Source: Vreelandella glaciei (GTDB taxonomy: Bacteria; Pseudomonadota; Gammaproteobacteria; Pseudomonadales; Halomonadaceae). From it: a DNA stretch of 35,295 nt. A model generated the notes under the pieces. The model was not told the origin of the DNA, did not search any database, and saw only the letters and a list, made by a program, of their open reading frames with translations. Position numbers and translations under genes: made by a program. The stretch spans positions 1 through 35,295 of the forward strand of contig NZ_JACCDE010000043.1 in assembly GCF_013415125.1 (NCBI RefSeq). The letters are read 5' to 3'. Positions 15,421-24,374 of the stretch are shown piece by piece; positions within the stretch are counted from its first letter, which is position 1; the number at the start of each line of letters is the position of its first letter.

Positions 15421-15711
15421 TCAACGCAGACGATAGCCCACGCCTGTGAGCGTCTCGACCCGCGCAGACTGGTTACCAAGCTTGCGGCACAAGATACGAA
15501 CAACGGCGTCAACCACATTGCTGCCGTCCTGATAACGGGTGCCCCAGACATGCTGCAAAAGCTCACGGCGGCAAACTGCCTTGCCCTAATGTTCAACCAG
15601 GTAGCGCATTACACCGAACTCCACAGGGGTTAGCGCAATACGGCCTTCCGCCAACATCAGTTGCCGGGTGTAGTTATACTTTTCCGTTCCAGGTAGGCTT
15701 GTAAAGGGCGT
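15421..15711 (-). pseudogene. Remnant of an OmpR/PhoB-type response regulator (DNA-binding domain)
   Basis: The minus strand reads LAEGRIALTPVEFGVMRYLVEH, a TAG stop at 15586-15588, then GKAVCRRELLQHVWG and ending VETLTGVGYRLR-stop. This is nearly a complete winged-helix Trans_reg_C domain: LTPVEF, the recognition helix NVVDAVVRILCRKLG and the terminal GVGYRL hairpin are all clear. The receiver domain is absent upstream and another stop lies just before the domain (near 15719). No partner sensor kinase is nearby. The fragment is dead as a gene and marks the left side of the stress block. Confidence 0.85.
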
Positions 15712-15802
15712 GCGTTATAGCCAAATTTGATGGTTAGGTTCTTTGATACTGAGTTCCGGAGAGAGGATCACTCCAACAAAAAAAGCAGGCAAAAAGATAG
15801 AG

Positions 15803-15830
15803 TCATCGAACCCTTCTAGAGATTCGATGA
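15803..15830 (-). terminator. Probable terminator of the hsp20-BON unit
   Basis: TCATCGAA and TTCGATGA form a perfect 8-bp stem with a 12-base loop, 36 bases beyond the BON gene stop. On the minus strand a T-run (CTTTTT) follows after about ten bases, so the terminator is plausible but not ideal. Confidence 0.45.
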
Positions 15831-15866
15831 CCATTCTACGTTTTGAAATTTTATTACCTGTCACCT

Positions 15867-16520
15867 TCAAACCCTTATATCATCTATTACCTTCCATACG
15901 CCGGGCGAACTCCATGCAGAATGGTGTATTAAGTCTTTTTCCGCGATGCTGTGTGCCTTTCCACTTAGTATGACGTCGTGATCGTGCACCTCGACTTTGA
16001 TCGCATTGGCATCCTGAATAGCCCTACGTTTAAGTGAGGCCTCAATATCGGCCTTAACAGCAGCAGCGGTAGGCTTAGGTTTGAGAACGATCTGGTTACT
16101 CACACCCGTAACCCCTGTCAAGTAGCGTATGGAACTAGCAGCCAAACGCCGTTGATACTCCCAAGGGACTTCGCCGGTTAGCGTCACCCAACCGTCTTCA
16201 ACCATTATCTTTAATGGGTCATGTGGAATGTATACATTCCACTCCAGTGTATTTTTAACCGCACGAGCAATATCTGCATCAGTGCGATTGTTATTTCCAG
16301 GCAGATTTACGTCCATTTCAACGGCAACGCCTTTAACACCGCTAACTCGCTGTGCTGCCATTTCTGCATGCCACTTCTCTGCATAACTATCCACATGGCC
16401 TGCCAATGTCACAATGCCGTCGTTAACCTCTACCCCAATATTCGAAGCACGAACAGTGGGTTCATACTCAAGTTCGGCAAGCACATCTTTCTGAATTTGA
16501 CTGTCTGACTTTGGCATCAT
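15867..16520 (-). CDS. BON domain protein (three BON repeats)
   Basis: This 217-residue protein carries three consecutive BON domains at about 5-75, 77-145 and 150-217. Each has the pattern of an initial helix, then a strand VxDGxVTLxGxV: VNDGIVTLAGHVDSYAEK, VEDGWVTLTGEVPWEYQR and VHDHDVILSGKAHSIAEK. BON domains, as in OsmY, bind phospholipid surfaces and are linked to osmotic or envelope stress. No signal peptide is visible, unlike OsmY, so the protein may remain cytoplasmic. AGGAG lies just upstream of two adjacent ATGs (16520 and 16517); I take the first. It follows hsp20 by 58 bases on the same strand, so the two are probably co-transcribed. Confidence 0.85.
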   Translation of the reverse strand: MMPKSDSQIQKDVLAELEYEPTVRASNIGVEVNDGIVTLAGHVDSYAEKWHAEMAAQRVSGVKGVAVEMDVNLPGNNNRTDADIARAVKNTLEWNVYIPHDPLKIMVEDGWVTLTGEVPWEYQRRLAASSIRYLTGVTGVSNQIVLKPKPTAAAVKADIEASLKRRAIQDANAIKVEVHDHDVILSGKAHSIAEKDLIHHSAWSSPGVWKVIDDIRV

Positions 16521-16578
16521 TTGTACTCCTGTAGTTTTGCAAGACAATCTTGTTATCAATTAGAAATACTCACTCTAT

Positions 16579-17082
16579 CTACTTGATTTCAAGCTTACGC
16601 CGTGAAGCTTGTTTGGCTTTTGGCATAGTGATTGTCAATATGCCATCCTTAAATTTGGCTTCAGCATGTTTAGCATCCACTTCTACTGGCAGGGCAATCG
16701 TCCGAGAAAAGGAACCTTGCCAAATTTCTGAATGGTAATACTCATCCTGTTTTTCCTCGGTTTTTTCGGAACGCTGACCTTTTAGCATCACGGCATGTTC
16801 GGTTATTTCAAGGTCTATTTCTTTCCGGTCAATCCCTGGCATCTCAGCGCGCACTTCGATTTCTGTGTCTCGATCAATGATGTCAACTTTAGGGTTATGT
16901 TGACCGAAAAAACCTAGCCGTTCTTTTATTAAGTCTTCCTTGAAAAAGGGCTTCATCCAGCTGCGCTCGAAGAAACCTTCTATCATACGATCAAACTCTT
17001 CCAGCGGGCTTAAAGAGCGCTTACTTGGAAGTGAACTCGTATCTTTTTCCGACATTACAGGCTTGCTGATTGCTTTTTCCAT
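16579..17082 (-). CDS. Small heat-shock protein, Hsp20/alpha-crystallin family
   Basis: This 167-residue ATP-independent holdase binds unfolding proteins. It has an N-terminal arm (about 1-55, with LSPLEEFDRMIEGFFERSW), an alpha-crystallin domain at about 60-155 (VDIIDRDTEIEVRAEMPGI, then FSRTIALPVEVD and FKDGILTITMPK), and a short C-terminal tail ending in LEI, an IxI/V-type motif used in oligomer assembly. The domain architecture is that of the IbpA/HspA family, but the sequence resembles the HspA-type proteins found in mobile stress islands more than E. coli IbpA (my impression). AGGAG (complement of 17090-17094) precedes the ATG. It leads a unit with the BON gene. Confidence 0.92.
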   Translation of the reverse strand: MEKAISKPVMSEKDTSSLPSKRSLSPLEEFDRMIEGFFERSWMKPFFKEDLIKERLGFFGQHNPKVDIIDRDTEIEVRAEMPGIDRKEIDLEITEHAVMLKGQRSEKTEEKQDEYYHSEIWQGSFSRTIALPVEVDAKHAEAKFKDGILTITMPKAKQASRRKLEIK

Positions 17083-17516
17083 GACACTACTCCTATGTAG
17101 TTCTTTTACTTAATAAAAGGGATAAACTGCATCTTTATCCTTCATTTTTTTTCAATGGCTACATTACAAGCCATGGTATATTTATAGCGCAAATACTTTT
17201 ATTTAAAAGGTGGTACATGTAATAAAAAGCACTAATATGCAAAAACTTGATCCAGAGCAATTAATACCAGCTTCACCCCAGCTCACCTATAAAATGGTAG
17301 TAAAATTATTGTGTAGTAGTTAATTTCAACCCATATTAAACCTATCAATAGAATTTCATATCACAATGTTTTTTCATTATTGCTTTTGTTATATATGCGG
17401 GCAGCTTAAAGCACAGTGGCATCAGCGACACCTGGCACTCAGGTGAAGTGAATCAGTAAAGGTAAGTAAATGTTATTGCTAGATAAACTAACGCTCAGCT
17501 TCTAGGGTTAATAACA
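17083..17516. promoter_or_regulatory. AT-rich divergent control region between hsp20 and phaC
   Basis: The hsp20 side holds three hairpins in its presumed leader: CTTTTA (17103-17108) with TAAAAG (17114-17119), GGATAAA (17120-17126) with TTTATCC (17134-17140), and ATGGCT (17155-17160) with AGCCAT (17169-17174). A TATAAATAT -10-like element reads on the minus strand around 17178-17186. No consensus sigma-32 promoter was found. On the phaC side CACCTG (17429-17434) and CAGGTG (17440-17445) form a perfect 6-bp palindrome with a 5-base spacer. Confidence 0.4.
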
Positions 17517-19244
17517 ATGATTTATGATGAGACACAATACCAACAATTGGACAGGCTGGTACGAGCATCACTGGCAGGGCTAACACTTGGCATTTCTCCT
17601 ACATCGGCCATGCTAACTTACTTGGACTGGCTATCAAGCCTCCAGCTTTCTCCTGGAACTCAGGCTCATCTAGTAAAAAAAGCAATGAAGAAACAGCTAC
17701 GCTTGTTGTCTTGGGTTAGCCATTCGGCCTTCGACCCCAATGCCACACCTTGTATTGCCCCCCTGCCCCAGGATCGTCGTTTTCGTGACCCTGCCTGGCG
17801 TTACTTCCCCTATAATCTGCTTTATCAAGGCTTTCTTCTTCAACAGCAGTGGTGGCATAACGCCACTACCGGACTACGCGGCTTATCCCCGCATCACGAG
17901 CAGGCAGTAGAATTCGGTGCCCGCCAGTGGCTTGATGTGTTCTCCCCCTCCAATTTTTTACTGACTAATCCCGCTGTGCTCCAAAAAACCGTTGAGAGCG
18001 CTGGAGCCAACTTAATGCAAGGCCTGCAGCACTACTGTGAAGATATCCAAAACCACTATCTCGGCAAAAGGTCAGCGAGTGCTGAAATGTATGTCGTTGG
18101 AAAAAATGTAGCAATTACACCGGGCAAGGTTATCTTTCGCAACCATCTGATCGAGCTAATCCAGTACACCCCTACTACAGAAGAAGTACATGCGATGCCT
18201 ATACTCATTGTGCCTGCATGGATCATGAAGTATTACATCCTAGATTTGTCCCCCCATAACTCGCTTGTTAAGTACTTAGTTGATCATGGCCATACGGTTT
18301 TTATAATTTCCTGGCGCAACCCAACGGACGAAGATCGCGATATTGGGATGGATGACTACCGCCAACAAGGCATTCTGGCGAGTCTCGATGTCATCGAAAC
18401 CCTATTTCCTAGTCAGAAGATACATGCGGTTGGCTACTGCCTGGGCGGCACCCTGTTGGCCATTACCGCTTCTGCGATGGCCAGAAATGGAGCCAACCGC
18501 TTGGCCTCAATGACACTCTTCGCCGCACAAACGGACTTCCGAGAAGCTGGTGAACTAATGCTTTTTATTGATGAAAAGCAGCTCGCTTTCCTTGAAGACT
18601 TAATGTGGGCTCAGGGCATTCTCGATACGAAACAAATGTCAGGGGTATTCCAGGTACTGCGCTCTAACGATTTAATCTGGTCCCGGGTCGTGAACGAGTA
18701 TTTGTTAGGCACAAGGCAACCCATTAACGACCTTCTCGCCTGGAACACCGATGCAACGCGCATGCCCTACCGTATGCATTCTGAATACTTGCGTACCCTA
18801 TTTTTAAATAATGACTTAGCCGAAGGACGCTTGCGGGTAGAAGGCCGCCCGGTGGCGCTTAGCGATATACAAATACCTATTTTCTGTGTTGGCACAGAGT
18901 GGGACCATGTCGCACCATGGCGATCCACCTATAGGTTGCACCTTCTTGCAGATGCACCGGAGATTACTTTTTTGCTCACTAGCGGTGGTCATAACGCGGG
19001 TATTATTAGTCCCCCTGAACAATCGCATCGGCATTATCGAATAGCCACCGCCTTTGAAGGTGACTCCTATATTGATCCAGACACTTGGCTGGAGCGTACA
19101 GCAGTTAAGCCAGGCTCCTGGTGGGGTGCATGGCAATCATGGTTGGCAGCAAGGTCAGGCCCCCTTGTCGAGGCACCTCATGTTGGTTCACAACCCTACC
19201 CACCTCTCGAAAACGCCCCAGGCAGCTATGTCAGAAAAGCATAG
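17517..19244 (+). CDS. phaC: Poly(3-hydroxyalkanoate) synthase, class I-like
   Basis: This 575-residue enzyme polymerises hydroxyacyl-CoA into PHA granules. It has the N-terminal PhaC region (RDPAWRYFPYNLLYQGFLL near 90-108) and an alpha/beta-hydrolase domain. The lipase-like box GYCLGG contains the nucleophile Cys308. Asp463 (TEWDHVAPW) and His492 (SGGHNAGIISPP) complete the triad. FIISWRNP near 262-269 is also conserved. Length fits single-subunit class I enzymes. No phaA, phaB or phaE gene adjoins it, so it is probably a second synthase carried by the stress block, with a phasin-like gene about 6 kb away. The ATG at 17517 has only a weak AGGG upstream. Confidence 0.88.
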   Translation: MIYDETQYQQLDRLVRASLAGLTLGISPTSAMLTYLDWLSSLQLSPGTQAHLVKKAMKKQLRLLSWVSHSAFDPNATPCIAPLPQDRRFRDPAWRYFPYNLLYQGFLLQQQWWHNATTGLRGLSPHHEQAVEFGARQWLDVFSPSNFLLTNPAVLQKTVESAGANLMQGLQHYCEDIQNHYLGKRSASAEMYVVGKNVAITPGKVIFRNHLIELIQYTPTTEEVHAMPILIVPAWIMKYYILDLSPHNSLVKYLVDHGHTVFIISWRNPTDEDRDIGMDDYRQQGILASLDVIETLFPSQKIHAVGYCLGGTLLAITASAMARNGANRLASMTLFAAQTDFREAGELMLFIDEKQLAFLEDLMWAQGILDTKQMSGVFQVLRSNDLIWSRVVNEYLLGTRQPINDLLAWNTDATRMPYRMHSEYLRTLFLNNDLAEGRLRVEGRPVALSDIQIPIFCVGTEWDHVAPWRSTYRLHLLADAPEITFLLTSGGHNAGIISPPEQSHRHYRIATAFEGDSYIDPDTWLERTAVKPGSWWGAWQSWLAARSGPLVEAPHVGSQPYPPLENAPGSYVRKA

Positions 19245-19688
19245 CTCCTGTATGGCTAGCTTGATGAAGACGCTATTCACATTGTGTTCTTCGAGCCTGG
19301 CTATCTAACGAAACTGACCGGCGCCCACTAATATATAGTGGGATCAACCCTATACAATTAGAGAAATAAATAAAAAACACAAACGATAGGTAATAACTTT
19401 TAGCGACTTCAGCAACCAAGTAAGTCTTAAGACGAAATCATACAAGCTCCATGTCAAAACCCTATAAAATATTATATACTTACTGCATCACGCCTCAAAG
19501 AAACGCTATAAAACAACTTAATAAACTGCAAGCTTTTCATATGATTAAATCAACAATAAAACACTAAAGCCAATATTACTTATCTATCATCCTATGTAAC
19601 TTTTAGCAGTAGTAAAGCACAATGCTATCACTCCTTTCAGTGGTGCATTGATGTATTTAAAATAGCCTCTACCCACTCTTAAAACTGC
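19245..19688. other. AT-rich spacer between convergent genes, with one hairpin
   Basis: No gene is seen. CCCACTA (19324-19330) and TAGTGGG (19336-19342) form a perfect 7-bp hairpin with a 5-base loop, about 80 bases after phaC. It may end phaC transcription, though no T-run follows. The rest is AT-rich and featureless to me. Confidence 0.45.
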
Positions 19689-20366
19689 CTATTTATTGGT
19701 GGCTGAGTTAATTTTAGCTACCAAATAGCGCACTGACACACTCAATGTACTTGCTATGAAAGCTCCTAAAAGTGCTAATGTCATATCCTTCTGCGCATCC
19801 CACATATCTCCCTGGGCACCTAGGTATGACTCCCCCAATTCCCCCGGGAAGAGCACAACCGCCAACCACTCTACAATCTCATAAAATGCCGAATGGGATA
19901 AAATCATCAATATAGGTAGTAAACGGCATAAAACTGTCTCATATAGAAATAGCCCTTTCGTAAGATCCTTCATCAATGGAAATAGGAGCAGCCCATAAAG
20001 AAAATGCACCCATCGGTCGTACTGATTACGTTCGAAGCCAAACCAGTGATCCAAAGAAAACCCAAACAGGGTTTTCAACCACTGGTCATAGGGCACTTCC
20101 GAATAGGTATAGTGAGCGCCAATTTCATGAAATACTAAAAAGAGAAAAATACTTAACCATGCCAGAGGCGAGACGCCTCCCTGATACCACATCCAACCCA
20201 ACACGGGCACCGCTACAAAGACCAGTATATTCTCAAGTAGCCAATCCGATCGATAATGAGGCGATATGGCTAGCCATAGCCAAAACAATATGAAGCCAAT
20301 AAACAGCCATACAGGAAATGGATCAAGCGTTAGTAGCCGAGCACGTACTTGCTTAATCCTAGACAC
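19689..20366 (-). CDS. DUF2238 (YjdF-like) inner-membrane protein
   Basis: This 225-residue protein has about six hydrophobic helices (near 17-35, 43-60, 65-82, 117-132, 142-165 and 190-212). Family-typical polar residues lie in and between helices: HEIGAHYTYSEVPYD near 80-94, ERNQYDRWVHFLYGLLL near 112-128, SHSAFYEIVEWLAV near 157-170 and YLGAQGDMWDAQKDM near 180-194. The conserved His, Glu, Asp and Trp residues suggest a membrane-embedded active or metal site, but no function is established to my knowledge. The start is 16 bases after the stop of the P-type ATPase gene on the same strand, so the two form an operon and may act together. Confidence 0.85.
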   Translation of the reverse strand: MSRIKQVRARLLTLDPFPVWLFIGFILFWLWLAISPHYRSDWLLENILVFVAVPVLGWMWYQGGVSPLAWLSIFLFLVFHEIGAHYTYSEVPYDQWLKTLFGFSLDHWFGFERNQYDRWVHFLYGLLLFPLMKDLTKGLFLYETVLCRLLPILMILSHSAFYEIVEWLAVVLFPGELGESYLGAQGDMWDAQKDMTLALLGAFIASTLSVSVRYLVAKINSATNK

Positions 20367-20382
20367 ACTCCCCTACCTCTGT

Positions 20383-23115
20383 TTATTGATTTAACCAGCC
20401 TGTTCGGTGCATCACTATTTTTTCGACTTCCAATATAGCCATCATCACCATGCCGACGCTGATGATTAATACCCCATCCAAAACCGCTAACGGACGCGTA
20501 TCGAAAAGGGCATTCATAGCAGGCCAGTAGGTAAACATCGCCTGAGCAACTACTACCACAGCGACAGCAGACAGCACAGCGGGAGTGCCCAGTAACCCCT
20601 GCCAACTAAATGAGGTGTAGTGTAGATAGCGCACATTAAATAGATAGAAAATTTCCAATACGACGATCAAATTGACCACCAAGGTGCGAGCCATCGGCAG
20701 CTCATCCCCACGCCCCAGTGAGTAAAAAAATACGCCCAGCACCGCTGCTAGAAAAAGGAACGAAACAAGCGCTACCCGCCAGATCAGAAAAGGTGTCAGC
20801 AATCCTTGGTTGGCGGGCCTAGGGCGGCGCTGCATGACATTGGGCTCTGCTGGCTCGAATGCTAGTGCTAGGCCAAGGGTGCCCGCCGTAACCAGATTAA
20901 TCCACAAAATCTGCACCGCAGACATCGGCATTGAGAAGTTAAACAGGATAGCGGCAATGACCGCCAATACCTCGCCGCCATTAGTGGGTAGAGTCCACGC
21001 GGTTACTTTGCGGATATTGTCATAGACAACTCGCCCTTCATTCACCGCAGCGACGATGGAGGCGAAGTTATCATCCAGTAAGACCATCTGGGAGGCCTCC
21101 TTCGCCGCATCAGTCCCTTTATGGCCCATGCCAACACCGACATTTGCCTGCTTCAACGACGGCGCATCATTAACGCCATCACCGGTCATGGCCACGATCG
21201 CCCCCGTCGACTGCAAGGCACGAACGATACGCAGTTTATGTTCAGGGTTGGTCCGCGCAAACACGCTGGCTTCGGTCACGATAGCAGGCAGGTCAGTGTC
21301 TGAAATGTCATCGAGTTCACGCCCCGTCAGGACGTGTGGATCCTCTCCAAATCCTAGCTGCCGAGCAATCGCCGCTGCCGTTTCAGCGTGATCACCGGTA
21401 ATCATTTTCACCGCAATACCCGCGGAGTGACACTCTTTAATAGCGGCCACCGCCTCCTCGCGCGGGGGATCGATAAACCCTATTAGGCCAATGAAGACGA
21501 GCCCATCCAGGTCGGAAAAAGCCAGCTTATCAGCATCTGGAGCTACTGCTTTAACGGCAAAGCCGAGTATTCGCTCTCCCTGGGCGGCTGCGTTCGCAAC
21601 CTTGGCGCCCCAGGCGTCTTGGTCTAGCGCGGCCGTCCCTTCACCATCTATCTGGGCGACACATCGCTGCAGTAGTTCATCGGGAGCGCCCTTGACAAAA
21701 ATCCGACCATCGCCTGCTGAATGGCGATTAAGCGTGGCCATTAAGCGATGCTTAGCATCAAAGGGGATCTCATCAAGCCGCGGCCATTCATGGTGGGTTA
21801 GCTCCGGCTCCAAACCAGCTTTCATCGCCAACGCCACCAGCGCCCCTTCCATAGGATCACCTATCACATGCCAGGCACCATTTTCCTGGTTCAACTGGGC
21901 ATCGTTGCACAGCACTCCCGATAGCACTAAACAACTACTCTCTAGCCGCTGTTTATGCGCAGCAGTGTCATCTGTAGAAGCAGCTTCCAGCCGCCCTTCC
22001 GGCCCATAACCCGAGCCTGTCACCGTGTACCGACCATGAGGGATTTCCAGCCGTCGCACCGTCATCTCGTTACGCGTCAAGGTGCCGGTCTTGTCTGAAC
22101 AGATAACTGAAGTAGCGCCTAGTGTTTCCACCGCCGGTAGCTGCCGGATCGCTGCATGACGACGCGCCATGCGCTGTACGCCGATAGCCAATGTAATGGT
22201 GATGACCGCTGGCAAGCCTTCAGGAATAGCCCCCACCGCCAGGGCAACGACAGCTATCAGCGCGTCCGGCCAAGCATAGCCACGTACCAATACCGCAAAG
22301 GCAAATAGTAAGGCCGCCACCGCCAGGGTGATCCAGGTAAACCACACCCCAAAATGGTTAATCTGGCGCAGCAGCGGTGTGGTCAATGGTTGTACTTCAC
22401 GCAGCAAAGCACTGATGCGCCCGATTTCCGTAGCGCCGCCCGTTGCCACAACGACACCGATCGCCTGCCCGGTAGCCACCAGCGTCCCGGAATAGGCCAT
22501 TGAGTGCCGGTCACCCAATGCAGCGTCCTTGGGCGCTGGTGTTTCCCGCTTTTCTGCCGCCACCGACTCGCCCGTCAGAATGGCCTCTTCGATACGCAAA
22601 GCACTCGTACGAATAAGCCGCAGATCAGCAGGTACCCGATCCCCTGGCTCAAGTGACACGATATCTCCAAGTACAATCTCTTCCACGGGCACCTTGACTC
22701 GCCTTCCCTCTCTTACCAGATAGGCATGGGGAGCGATAAGATTGTGGATCGCACTCAGCGCCTTTTCGGCCTTACCTTCCTGAATAAATCCAACCAGGGC
22801 ATTGACCAAAACCACCGCCGAAATAACCGCAGAGTCAACGAAATGCCCTAGCAGCAAAGCGGCAAGCGCTGCCGCCAACAGAAAATAGATCAATGCGTTA
22901 TGAAACTGGGCAAGAAGACGAAACAAGGGATGTCGACCGGCCACTTTCGGTAATTGATTGTGTCCGTACGTAGCCAAGCGCCTAGTCGCTTCGCCTGCTG
23001 TCAGACCCGATGATGAAGTCTTAAAGTCCGCAAGGACCTTATCAGCATGCCTAGCATGAACTCCCAAAGACGAGTTATCTAATAACAAACTGGTATCGGC
23101 AGTAGGCGTTTCCAT
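20383..23115 (-). CDS. P-type cation-transporting ATPase (P2 class)
   Basis: This 910-residue ATP-driven ion pump of the inner membrane has an N-terminal cation-ATPase domain, the actuator TGES motif at 181-184, and the TM4 motif PEGLP at 298-302. The phosphorylated Asp is Asp341 (DKTGTLT), KGAP is in the nucleotide domain, and TGDGVND is in the P domain. Overall layout is like SERCA/PMR1-type pumps. However, TM6 reads NLVTAGTLGLALAFEP, with Ala where SERCA has the calcium ligand Asp800, while the Asn and Thr before it and the TM5 Glu (NGGEVLA) are kept. The transported ion is therefore uncertain. GGGAG precedes the ATG. It lies between the alcohol dehydrogenase and DUF2238 genes. Confidence 0.92.
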   Translation of the reverse strand: METPTADTSLLLDNSSLGVHARHADKVLADFKTSSSGLTAGEATRRLATYGHNQLPKVAGRHPLFRLLAQFHNALIYFLLAAALAALLLGHFVDSAVISAVVLVNALVGFIQEGKAEKALSAIHNLIAPHAYLVREGRRVKVPVEEIVLGDIVSLEPGDRVPADLRLIRTSALRIEEAILTGESVAAEKRETPAPKDAALGDRHSMAYSGTLVATGQAIGVVVATGGATEIGRISALLREVQPLTTPLLRQINHFGVWFTWITLAVAALLFAFAVLVRGYAWPDALIAVVALAVGAIPEGLPAVITITLAIGVQRMARRHAAIRQLPAVETLGATSVICSDKTGTLTRNEMTVRRLEIPHGRYTVTGSGYGPEGRLEAASTDDTAAHKQRLESSCLVLSGVLCNDAQLNQENGAWHVIGDPMEGALVALAMKAGLEPELTHHEWPRLDEIPFDAKHRLMATLNRHSAGDGRIFVKGAPDELLQRCVAQIDGEGTAALDQDAWGAKVANAAAQGERILGFAVKAVAPDADKLAFSDLDGLVFIGLIGFIDPPREEAVAAIKECHSAGIAVKMITGDHAETAAAIARQLGFGEDPHVLTGRELDDISDTDLPAIVTEASVFARTNPEHKLRIVRALQSTGAIVAMTGDGVNDAPSLKQANVGVGMGHKGTDAAKEASQMVLLDDNFASIVAAVNEGRVVYDNIRKVTAWTLPTNGGEVLAVIAAILFNFSMPMSAVQILWINLVTAGTLGLALAFEPAEPNVMQRRPRPANQGLLTPFLIWRVALVSFLFLAAVLGVFFYSLGRGDELPMARTLVVNLIVVLEIFYLFNVRYLHYTSFSWQGLLGTPAVLSAVAVVVVAQAMFTYWPAMNALFDTRPLAVLDGVLIISVGMVMMAILEVEKIVMHRTGWLNQ

Positions 23116-23351
23116 CCTGACTCCCTGGCAGAAGCGACGAAGGGGAATAAGCGAGCACCATTACAACTTGAGCGTGACTGTCACAATATTCATTTCATCA
23201 CTGGCTGGATAAACCACAAAACCAAACCCTTTTGCCATTTCTCGCATAACATGATGTACTCACAAGCCATTGGCAAGTAGCTGCTAAAGGCCGGTATCAC
23301 GGGTATGGCATCCAGCAAAGTGATCGTGGTGCGGGAAAAAAAGTACCCAAC

Positions 23352-24374
23352 TTACGAATCGACATCGAACATCTCAGATGCTGGTGGTGTCTCCATCACC
23401 AATACTGCAGCGCCGGTTAATTTGCCTTCCCTGAGATCCTTAAGCGCGTCATTAGCGGCGTGGAGCGGATAGCAGGTTGTGCTAGTTTGAATTGTCGCTT
23501 GGGAGGCCAATGATAAAAATGCCCTACCGTCCTGGCGAGTCAGATTGGCTACCGAGCGCAATTGCCGCTCTCCCCAAAGCAGCGCATACGGGAAAGAGGG
23601 AATGTCACTCATATGTATACCGCCACAGACAACGACTCCCCCTTTGCGCACAGCACGAAGCGCAAGGGGTACCAGCTCTCCTACAGGTGCGAAAATGATA
23701 GCTGCATCCAGTGGCGCTTCCGGCAACTGTTCAGAGCTACCTACCCATGTCGCCCCCAGGTGCTGCGCAAATCGCTGAGACGCCTCATCCCCTGGGCGAG
23801 TAAAGGCGTACACTTCCATGCCCTGCCATTTTGCGACCTGGGCCACAATATGTGCCGCCGCGCCAAAGCCATAAATACCGAGACGCTGCAGGTCATCGCC
23901 ACACATAACCAGAGAACGATAGCCAATCAGGCCAGCACACATCAGTGGTGCTGCTTCTGCAGCGCTATAGTGGGAACTGATAGAAAAGCAGAAGCGATGA
24001 TCCGCTAAGGTATATTCAGCAAAACCACCATCTATCTGGTACCCGGTAAAACGCGCCTGATCACAAAGGTTCTCCTTCCCGTGCAAACAGTAGCGGCATT
24101 CACCGCAACTATACCCTAGCCAAGGAACGCCCAGGCGTACTCCCTTCTCTAGCACTACATCAGGGCCACACTTAACAACACGACCTATAATTTCGTGCCC
24201 AGGAACAATCGGATAACGGATGTCCGGCAGCTCTCCGTCAAGCAGATGCAGGTCAGTGCGACACACGGCGCACGCTTCAACTTTCAGCAGTACCCGCCCC
24301 TTTCCCGGCGTAGGAATGGGTCTTTCCTGACATTGCAACGATCCACCTTGTTGCTCAAGCACCATGACCTTCAT
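23352..24374 (-). CDS. Zinc-dependent alcohol dehydrogenase (MDR superfamily)
   Basis: This 340-residue cytoplasmic NAD(P)-dependent dehydrogenase has catalytic zinc ligands Cys38, His60-Glu61 (PGHE) and Cys146, and structural zinc ligands Cys90, Cys93, Cys96 and Cys104. The nucleotide-binding motif is GFGAAAH at 169-175, slightly unlike the common GxGGxG. The fold order, N-terminal GroES-like domain then Rossmann domain, is normal. It resembles the AdhP/AdhA-type enzymes often annotated as zinc-binding alcohol dehydrogenases. Substrate is unknown; detoxification of aldehydes or redox balance are possible. AGGGAC lies upstream of the ATG. Its stop is 236 bases before the P-type ATPase start on the same strand. 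Confidence 0.9.
   Translation of the reverse strand: MKVMVLEQQGGSLQCQERPIPTPGKGRVLLKVEACAVCRTDLHLLDGELPDIRYPIVPGHEIIGRVVKCGPDVVLEKGVRLGVPWLGYSCGECRYCLHGKENLCDQARFTGYQIDGGFAEYTLADHRFCFSISSHYSAAEAAPLMCAGLIGYRSLVMCGDDLQRLGIYGFGAAAHIVAQVAKWQGMEVYAFTRPGDEASQRFAQHLGATWVGSSEQLPEAPLDAAIIFAPVGELVPLALRAVRKGGVVVCGGIHMSDIPSFPYALLWGERQLRSVANLTRQDGRAFLSLASQATIQTSTTCYPLHAANDALKDLREGKLTGAAVLVMETPPASEMFDVDS

Noticed and set aside
15803..15830. tRNA or small RNA gene at the TCATCGAA/TTCGATGA hairpin
   Set aside because: No cloverleaf, acceptor stem or T-loop can be built around it; terminator is the simpler reading.
23161..23247. 28-codon frame between the ADH and P-ATPase genes (starts MREMAKGFGF)
   Set aside because: Too short, no ribosome binding site and no family; at most a relic of a lost gene.
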